DNA of 64,000 nt from NCBI GenBank assembly GCA_002842215.1, contig PHCC01000002.1, positions 1 through 64,000 of the forward strand. The letters run 5' to 3'. The notes beneath the pieces were generated by a model, which did not search any database, was not told the DNA's origin, and was given only the letters and a program-made list of their open reading frames with translations. The DNA is from Betaproteobacteria bacterium HGW-Betaproteobacteria-9 (GTDB lineage Bacteria > Pseudomonadota > Gammaproteobacteria > Burkholderiales > Burkholderiaceae_C). Made by a program: the position numbers and the translations under genes. Below are positions 58,859-64,000 of this stretch, in pieces (the stretch's first letter is position 1; the number at the start of each line of letters is the position of its first letter).

Positions 58859-59239
58859 ATGAAGCCCAAGAACCCCGACATCACCTTTTTCCACAACCCC
58901 GCCTGCAGCACCTCGCGCAACGTCCTGGCCATGGTCCGCGAGGCGGACTTCGACCCGCTGGTGGTTGAGTACCTGAAGACGCCCTACACCCGCGAACAGC
59001 TCGCAGGCCTGCTGAAAGCCATGGCCCTGCGCCCACGCGACGTGCTTCGCACCAAGGGCGATCTGTACGCGCAGCTCGATCTGGCCCGGCCTGACTGGAG
59101 CGATGAGCAATTGCTCGATTTCATGGTGAACCACCCGGTGCTGGTCGAGCGGCCCATCGTTGTCACGCCGCTGGGCACGCGCCTGTGCCGGCCCAAGGAG
59201 CGGGTCTGGGAGGTGTTGCCCATCGAGCGGCCCGCCTGA
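58859..59239 (+). CDS. arsC: arsenate reductase (glutaredoxin type) ArsC/Yffb-like
   Basis: The 126-residue protein has the redox Cys16 in FFHNPACSTSRN and the basic residues of the family in VLRTKGDLY, LVERPIVV and GTRLCRPKERV. E. coli ArsC uses glutathione and glutaredoxin to reduce arsenate. No other ars gene is nearby, so a housekeeping Spx/ArsC-family role is also possible. Its stop directly abuts the stop of the converging AraC-type regulator. Confidence 0.87.
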   Translation: MKPKNPDITFFHNPACSTSRNVLAMVREADFDPLVVEYLKTPYTREQLAGLLKAMALRPRDVLRTKGDLYAQLDLARPDWSDEQLLDFMVNHPVLVERPIVVTPLGTRLCRPKERVWEVLPIERPA

Positions 59240-60094
59240 TCAGGCTGACGCTGGTCTACCCGGCCCGAAGCGTGTGGGCGGCTGGCCCAGCGCGGCGCGG
59301 AACATGGCGGTGAAGGCGCTGTCGCTGGCATAGCCGCTGGCCGCGGCCACCTGGCTCACGGGCGTGCCGCGGGCCAGCATGGGCAAGGCATGGGCCAGCA
59401 CCACCTGCTGGCGCCAGCGCTGGAAGCCGGTGCCCAGTTCTTCACGAAACAGCCGCGCCAGCGTGCGTTCGCTCGCACCGCTGTGCGCCGCCCAAGCGGC
59501 GAGCGTGGCGTGTTGCGCCGGTGCGTTCATCACGGCTTCGCACAACGCGCGCAGCCGCCGGTCGCCGTGTTGCGGATCGGGCATGGGCACACCCAGGGGC
59601 TGGGTGGGCGCGTGCGCGATCTCGGCCAGCACCAGCGTGGCCAGGGCCTGTTGCTGGGGCGCTGGCTGCGCGTGGGGCTGGTCCATGCCGCGCACCAGCT
59701 CGCGCAGCAGCGGCGACACCACCAGGACGCGCGAACAGCGCCAGTCCGCCGGCACCACCGACGCGTCGATGTAGAGGGTGTGCAATTGCGAGGCTTCGAG
59801 CATGGTGACCGCGTGCCGCGCCCCCGGCGGAATCCAGACCGCGCGCGACGGCGGCACGATGGTGGTGGTTTCGAACGCGGGCGCGTTGCTGGTCGGATCC
59901 CCTGGCGTGGACACCGTCACCTGCAGCAGCCCACTGGCGCAACAGGCGAGCTGACCCCAGGGGTGGTGGTGCGGCTCGAACTGGGTGTCGTGCCCCATGG
60001 CGCGTGCGCGGCAGCGCACCGGCCGCGCCGGGGTGGGTTCAAAGGGGTCGGTGTCGCCGACCGGGACGGCCTGGCGCGGGCGGCGGGGTTTCAT
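59240..60094 (-). CDS. AraC-family transcriptional regulator
   Basis: The 284-residue regulator has an N-terminal cupin-like ligand domain (HHHPWGQLACC, VPPSRAVWIPPGARHAV) and a C-terminal double helix-turn-helix. The latter carries TLAAWAAHSGASERTLARLF and VSQVAAASGYASDSAFTAMFR. It is divergent from the MFS transporter gene by 88 bases and may control it in response to the transported compound. Confidence 0.9.
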   Translation of the reverse strand: MKPRRPRQAVPVGDTDPFEPTPARPVRCRARAMGHDTQFEPHHHPWGQLACCASGLLQVTVSTPGDPTSNAPAFETTTIVPPSRAVWIPPGARHAVTMLEASQLHTLYIDASVVPADWRCSRVLVVSPLLRELVRGMDQPHAQPAPQQQALATLVLAEIAHAPTQPLGVPMPDPQHGDRRLRALCEAVMNAPAQHATLAAWAAHSGASERTLARLFREELGTGFQRWRQQVVLAHALPMLARGTPVSQVAAASGYASDSAFTAMFRAALGQPPTRFGPGRPASA

Positions 60095-60182
60095 GGTGGG
60101 GCAGGGTGGTTTGGCTGGGATTCGACAGGAATTGTCTTTTTATCGCAAAACGGCCCCGCTTGCCCACCCTACCATTGGCCGC

Positions 60183-61412
60183 ATGAACACCGCCACCCTG
60201 GGCGCCACAGCGCCGGTCAACCCCATTCCCCTCAAGCAGGATGCTTCCGTGATCGGACTGGTCGGCCTGGCGCACGGTACCTCGCACTTCTCCCACCTGC
60301 TGCTCGCCCCACTGTTCCCGGTGTTCATGCGCGACTTCGGCCTGAGTTTTTCCGATGTCGGCTTGCTCATGAGCATCTTTTTCATCATCTCGGGGTCGGG
60401 CCAGGCCATGGCCGGCTTCGTGGTCGACCGCATTGGCGCGAGGCCGGTGCTGTTCGCCGCCATCACCTGTTTCCTGCTGGCGGCGCTGGCCGCGTCCATG
60501 GCCACGGGCTACCTCGGCTTGGTGCTGGTGGCCGCTCTGGCCGGACTGGGCAACGCGCCGTTCCACCCGGCCGACTTCACCATCCTCAACCAGCGCGTGT
60601 CGGTGCCGCGCCTGGGCCACGCCTTCAGCGCCCACGGTCTTACCGGCAACCTGGGCTGGGCGCTGGCGCCCGCGTTCCTGGTCGGTATCACCGCGCTGGC
60701 CGACTGGCGCACCGCGTACCACGCCGCCGCGCTGCTCTACGTGGGCGTGCTGGCCCTGCTGTTCTGGCAGCGCGACAAGTTGCGCACCGATGTGCACGTG
60801 CGCCACGCCGACGCACCGAAGGGTGCCGAGCTGGCCTATCTGAAACTGCCGGTGGTGTGGTGGTGCTTTGCCTTCTTTCTGCTGTCCACGATGACGCTCG
60901 CGGTGGTACAGAGTTTTGCGCCGTCCATCCTGAAGAGCTTGTACGGCGTGAGCGTGGAAGCCGCGACCTTGACCATCAGCGCCTACATGCTGTGCGGCGC
61001 CGGCGGCATGCTGGTCGGCGGCTTCGTGGCGGCTTATGGTCAGAGCCACCGGTTCTCCAGCGACCGCGTGGTGGCGATCTCGATGTCCAGCGGCGCGGCC
61101 TTGCTGCTGCTGTGCGCCACGGGCTGGCTCGGCGCCACCGGCACCATGGTGGCGCTGGCCGCCACCGGCTTCGCCGTCGGCGTGGGTGGCCCGAGCCGCG
61201 ACATGATGATCAAGAAAGCCACGCCCAAAGGTGCGACCGGCCGGGTCTACGGCACCGTGTATTCGGGCCTGGATGTGGGTTTTGCGATCTCGCCGCTGGT
61301 GTTTGGCGCCCTGATGGACCGCGGCTGGTACGCACTCACGCTGACCGGTGCGGCGGTGACGCTGTTCATCTCGGTGTATGCCGCCATCGGTGTCGGCCGC
61401 AGGACCACATAA
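60183..61412 (+). CDS. MFS transporter, fosmidomycin-resistance-like
   Basis: The 409-residue permease has 12 predicted helices. GLAHGTSHFSHLLLAPLFP and ADFTILNQRV resemble the Fsr branch of the major facilitator superfamily, and the interdomain loop is DKLRTDVHVRH. Substrate is unknown; a drug or a small organic acid is possible. The gene lies between its likely regulator and the ThDP enzyme, whose start is 27 bases downstream, so the two are likely co-transcribed. Confidence 0.88.
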   Translation: MNTATLGATAPVNPIPLKQDASVIGLVGLAHGTSHFSHLLLAPLFPVFMRDFGLSFSDVGLLMSIFFIISGSGQAMAGFVVDRIGARPVLFAAITCFLLAALAASMATGYLGLVLVAALAGLGNAPFHPADFTILNQRVSVPRLGHAFSAHGLTGNLGWALAPAFLVGITALADWRTAYHAAALLYVGVLALLFWQRDKLRTDVHVRHADAPKGAELAYLKLPVVWWCFAFFLLSTMTLAVVQSFAPSILKSLYGVSVEAATLTISAYMLCGAGGMLVGGFVAAYGQSHRFSSDRVVAISMSSGAALLLLCATGWLGATGTMVALAATGFAVGVGGPSRDMMIKKATPKGATGRVYGTVYSGLDVGFAISPLVFGALMDRGWYALTLTGAAVTLFISVYAAIGVGRRTT

Positions 61413-61439
61413 AACACGACCCGCGGCACAATGCCGTGC

Positions 61440-63137
61440 ATGACACAAAAACTCGCCGGACACCTGCTGATTGAATGCCTGATCGCCCAGGGCGTGACCC
61501 ACGCCTTTGGCGTACCGGGCGAGAGTTATCTTGCCGTGCTTGACGGCTTTCATGCGCACGCCGACCGCATCCGTTTCGTGATGAATCGGCAGGAGGGCGG
61601 AGCGGCCTTCATGGCCGAGGCCCAGGGCAAGCTCACTGGGCGACCTGGCATCTGCTTCGTGACCCGCGGACCGGGCGCGACCAACGCCTCCATCGGCCTG
61701 CACACCGCCTTCCAGGACTCCACGCCCATGGTGCTGTTCATCGGCGATGTGGCCAGCGACGCGCGCGACCGCGAAGCCTTTCAGGAGGTGGACTACCTGA
61801 GCTTCTTTGGGCCGAGCACCAAGGGCATGGCCAAGCGCGTGGAGCGCATCGACGATGCGCGCCGCATCCCCGAATACGTGGCCCGCGCCTTCTCCACCGC
61901 CATGAACGGTCGGCCCGGCCCGGTGGTACTCGTGCTGCCCGAAGACATGCTCACGCAAACCGTGGACGTCGAACCCCTGCCGCGCGTGGAGCCGGTGCAG
62001 GCCTGGAGCGACCCGGGGGCGCTGCGTTCCCTGCGCGAACTGCTGCTGCAGGCCGAACGCCCGCTGGTGATCGCCGGCGGTGGCGGCTGGACGCCACAGT
62101 CGGCGGCGGCCTTGCAGCGCTTTGCAGAAAACTGGCAACTGCCGGTGGCCAACGCCTTCCGCTTCCAGGACTGCTTTGACAACCACCACCCCCACTACGC
62201 GGGCGACATCGGTCTTGGCATCAACCCGGCGCTGGCCGCGCGCGTGCGCGAGAGCGACCTGCTGATCGCCATTGGCCCGCGCCTGGGCGAGTCGACCACC
62301 GGCGGCTACACCTTGATTGAAGCACCGATGCCGAAACAGAAGCTGGTGCACATCCACGCCAGCGCGGAAGAGTTGAACCGTGTCTACCAGGCCACGCTGG
62401 CGATCAACGCCACCATGAACGCGGCGGCGCGCAGCCTGGAGGTGTTGACCGCGCCACCCGGTGTCGCCTGGGGACCGTGGACGCAAGCCTGCCACGCCGA
62501 CTACGAGGCCAACGTGGACGTGGCGAACGGTGGCATCGTGCTGCCCGGCAGCATCGACATGCCGGCCCTCATCCACACGCTGCAGCGCCACCTACCGGCC
62601 GACGCCGTGCTCACCAACGGGGCGGGCAACTTTGCGTCGTGGCTGCACCGCTTCTACCGCTACCACGGGCTGGTCAAAGGCCACAAGACGCAACTCGCGC
62701 CTACCAACGGCGCCATGGGCTACGGTGTGCCCGCGGGCATCGCCGCGGCCATCCTCACCGGGCGCACCGCCTTCACCATCGCGGGCGATGGCGACTTCCT
62801 CATGAACGGTCAGGAGCTGGCCACCGCCGTGCAGCACGGTGCAAAGTCCATCGTGCTGCTGCTCAACAACGGCACCTACGGCACGATCCGCATGCACCAG
62901 GAGCGTGAGTACCCTGCGCGCGTGAGCGGTTCGGACCTGAACAACCCGGACTTCTGTGCCCTTGCCCGGGCCTATGGCTACGCGGCCGAGCAAGTCACTC
63001 AAACCGCCGAATTCGAGCCCGCGCTGCTGCGTGCCCTGGCGGCGCCCGGCGGCACGGTGATCGAAGTGATGCTCAGTGAAGAAGTCATCACCACGCGGGG
63101 CACCTTGTCGGCCATCCGCAACAAGGCGCGGGCATAA
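61440..63137 (+). CDS. thiamine-diphosphate-dependent enzyme (acetolactate-synthase-like)
   Basis: The 565-residue protein has the three-domain layout of the POX/ALS family. The N-terminal Pyr domain holds the catalytic Glu28 (GVPGESYL) and RGPGATNASIG. A central domain follows, then the PP domain with GDGDFLMNGQEL and NNGTYGTIRMHQ. The FAD-contact pattern and a regulatory partner gene of true acetolactate synthase are missing, so it may be a decarboxylase or ligase acting on another 2-oxo acid. ATG 61440 is preferred over 61431, which adds only three residues. Confidence 0.88.
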   Translation: MTQKLAGHLLIECLIAQGVTHAFGVPGESYLAVLDGFHAHADRIRFVMNRQEGGAAFMAEAQGKLTGRPGICFVTRGPGATNASIGLHTAFQDSTPMVLFIGDVASDARDREAFQEVDYLSFFGPSTKGMAKRVERIDDARRIPEYVARAFSTAMNGRPGPVVLVLPEDMLTQTVDVEPLPRVEPVQAWSDPGALRSLRELLLQAERPLVIAGGGGWTPQSAAALQRFAENWQLPVANAFRFQDCFDNHHPHYAGDIGLGINPALAARVRESDLLIAIGPRLGESTTGGYTLIEAPMPKQKLVHIHASAEELNRVYQATLAINATMNAAARSLEVLTAPPGVAWGPWTQACHADYEANVDVANGGIVLPGSIDMPALIHTLQRHLPADAVLTNGAGNFASWLHRFYRYHGLVKGHKTQLAPTNGAMGYGVPAGIAAAILTGRTAFTIAGDGDFLMNGQELATAVQHGAKSIVLLLNNGTYGTIRMHQEREYPARVSGSDLNNPDFCALARAYGYAAEQVTQTAEFEPALLRALAAPGGTVIEVMLSEEVITTRGTLSAIRNKARA

Positions 63138-63262
63138 GACCTGTCGCAGGCCGATTTCTCGGCGAAATGTAAATAGATCACAAAACGCCGGGCAACCACG
63201 CGCTAGCTGACCGGCCGCCGTTTTTTTAAAGTTCCTCCATCAACACGACGGAGGAACGTCAC

Positions 63263-63958
63263 ATGTGGCAAGCCAATGAAACCATCTCCACCCGCAACCA
63301 TTTTTCGGCAGCGGGCCTTGGCGTTCAGGGCGGTCTGGAGCAGGCGCTCCTGCTGCGCGTGCTGGACGAAGTCGACTACGGTGTGCTGGTGATCGACGGC
63401 CAGGGCCGTTTGCGCCATGCCAACCACCTCGCGCGCCACGAAATGATCAGCGCCCGGCTGATCATGAACCACGGCAACACGCTGCTGGGCGTCACCACCG
63501 ACTTCACTGTGCAGATCCAGCAGGCGCTGGAGCAGGCGCTGCGTGGTCAGCGCCGGCTGGTGTCGCTTCGCAGTGCATCGCGGGAGCTGTCGCTGGCCTT
63601 CATCCCGCTGAGCCACCCCCTGGAGACCGATGAGCCATCGGTGCTCGTGCTGTTGTCGCGACAAAGCGCCTGCGAGAACCTGGCGGTCCGCATGTTTGCC
63701 CGGTCGCAGAACCTCAGTCCGAGCGAAGAGTCGGTGCTGATGGGGCTGTGCCGCGGCCTGTCGATCCCCGATATCGCGGCCGAACACGGCGTGGTCCAGT
63801 CCACGGTGCGCAGCCAGATCAAGGCCTTGCGCGAAAAGACCGGTTGCCCGAGCATCCGGTTGATGATGCAGCGCGTCAACAGCCTGCCGCCGGTGGTGCC
63901 CGCCTTGCGCATCGTTTCGCCGATGCCTCACAATGCCATGGAGTTTGCCCAACCATGA
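63263..63958 (+). CDS. LuxR-family transcriptional regulator with a PAS-like N-terminus
   Basis: The 231-residue protein has an N-terminal region (about 30-150) that resembles a PAS sensor (YGVLVIDGQGRLRHANHLA). A C-terminal LuxR-type helix-turn-helix follows at about 155-205 (LSPSEESVLMGLCRGLS, VVQSTVRSQIKALREKTG). GGAGGAA lies ten bases before the ATG. Its stop overlaps the start of the next gene (ATGA). Its target is not evident. Confidence 0.87.
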   Translation: MWQANETISTRNHFSAAGLGVQGGLEQALLLRVLDEVDYGVLVIDGQGRLRHANHLARHEMISARLIMNHGNTLLGVTTDFTVQIQQALEQALRGQRRLVSLRSASRELSLAFIPLSHPLETDEPSVLVLLSRQSACENLAVRMFARSQNLSPSEESVLMGLCRGLSIPDIAAEHGVVQSTVRSQIKALREKTGCPSIRLMMQRVNSLPPVVPALRIVSPMPHNAMEFAQP

Positions 63959-64000
63959 GCACCCATGCCCCTTGCCGCAGCCTTATCGTCCAAACCCGGT
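63955..64000 (+). CDS. 5' end of a gene coupled to the LuxR regulator, cut by the window edge
   Basis: ATG at 63955 overlaps the regulator stop by four bases and opens a frame beginning MSTHAPCRSLIVQTR that runs to the end. Only 15 codons are visible; the family cannot be named. Confidence 0.55.
   Translation, partial: MSTHAPCRSLIVQTR

Noticed and set aside
60039..62591. An 850-codon open frame opposite the MFS and ThDP genes
   Set aside because: It crosses two genes with clear motifs and an intergenic region, which real genes would not do.

Overview
The window is a 64 kb piece of a GC-rich bacterial chromosome. Gene content and order (surE-pcm-nlpD, hemP with tonB-exbB-exbD and a PiuC-type hydroxylase, rpsF-priB-rpsR-rplI-dnaB, hom-thrC-mobB-moeA-moaD-moaE, DUF1631, DUF4212 plus large SSS symporters) point to a betaproteobacterium of the order Burkholderiales, most likely family Comamonadaceae (a Hydrogenophaga- or Acidovorax-like genome). 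That placement rests on family knowledge and was not computed. I see no rRNA, tRNA, CRISPR array, prophage or insertion sequence. Nearly all of the window looks like stable core chromosome.

Layout. 1-6.9 kb: a quinone-oxidoreductase-like enzyme, the surE-pcm-nlpD operon (without rpoS behind it), a PolB-type exonuclease, RlmD and a small lipoprotein. 6.9-15.1 kb: a YccA/BI-1 membrane protein and a GlcG/HbpS-like protein, then an iron-uptake island. The island runs on the minus strand and holds a 25-residue membrane peptide, tonB, exbB, exbD, hemP, a hydroxy-acid oxidase, a PiuC-like hydroxylase and a siderophore receptor. Two Fur-box-like promoters drive it. 15.3-17.8 kb: ahpC-ahpF behind an OxyR-like site. 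17.8-22.4 kb: two divergent two-subunit SSS transporters, yjcH-actP and DUF4212-symporter, separated by 349 bp that contain a strong nested inverted repeat. 22.5-26.5 kb: a membrane protein and the divergent pair ppsR/ppsA (gluconeogenesis switch).

26.6-37.7 kb is the most unusual part. It encodes a small membrane protein, a symporter-fused histidine kinase of the CbrA/CrbS type, a receiver-only response regulator, and a protein that joins a membrane sensor with a degenerate kinase core to a DEDDh exonuclease. Facing these genes is a DUF294 protein (cyclic-nucleotide-binding-like, CBS pair and nucleotidyltransferase). A second DUF4212-symporter pair follows. With ActP, the first symporter pair and PEP synthase nearby, this looks like a hub for sensing and importing acetate-like carboxylates and feeding them into gluconeogenesis. 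The nucleotidyltransferase/exonuclease pairing hints at a signalling step that has not been described.

37.7-43.4 kb: the S6-PriB-S18-L9 ribosomal operon with a terminator-like leader hairpin, dnaB, a PIN-PhoH ATPase and Bcp. 43.6-50.9 kb: a Mth938-like protein, an AlaA-type aminotransferase, homoserine dehydrogenase, threonine synthase and molybdenum-cofactor genes. 50.9-58.7 kb: a GNAT enzyme, ClpB behind a sigma-32-like promoter, a large DUF1631 protein, an aldehyde dehydrogenase and a small unknown. 58.8-64 kb: an ArsC-like protein, an AraC regulator divergent from an MFS transporter, a ThDP-dependent enzyme, a LuxR-type regulator and the start of one more gene.

Four copies of an intergenic repeat (after nlpD and ahpC, and a facing pair at 32.2-32.4 kb) share a three-hairpin architecture. 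The outer stem differs in sequence between copies while pairing is kept.
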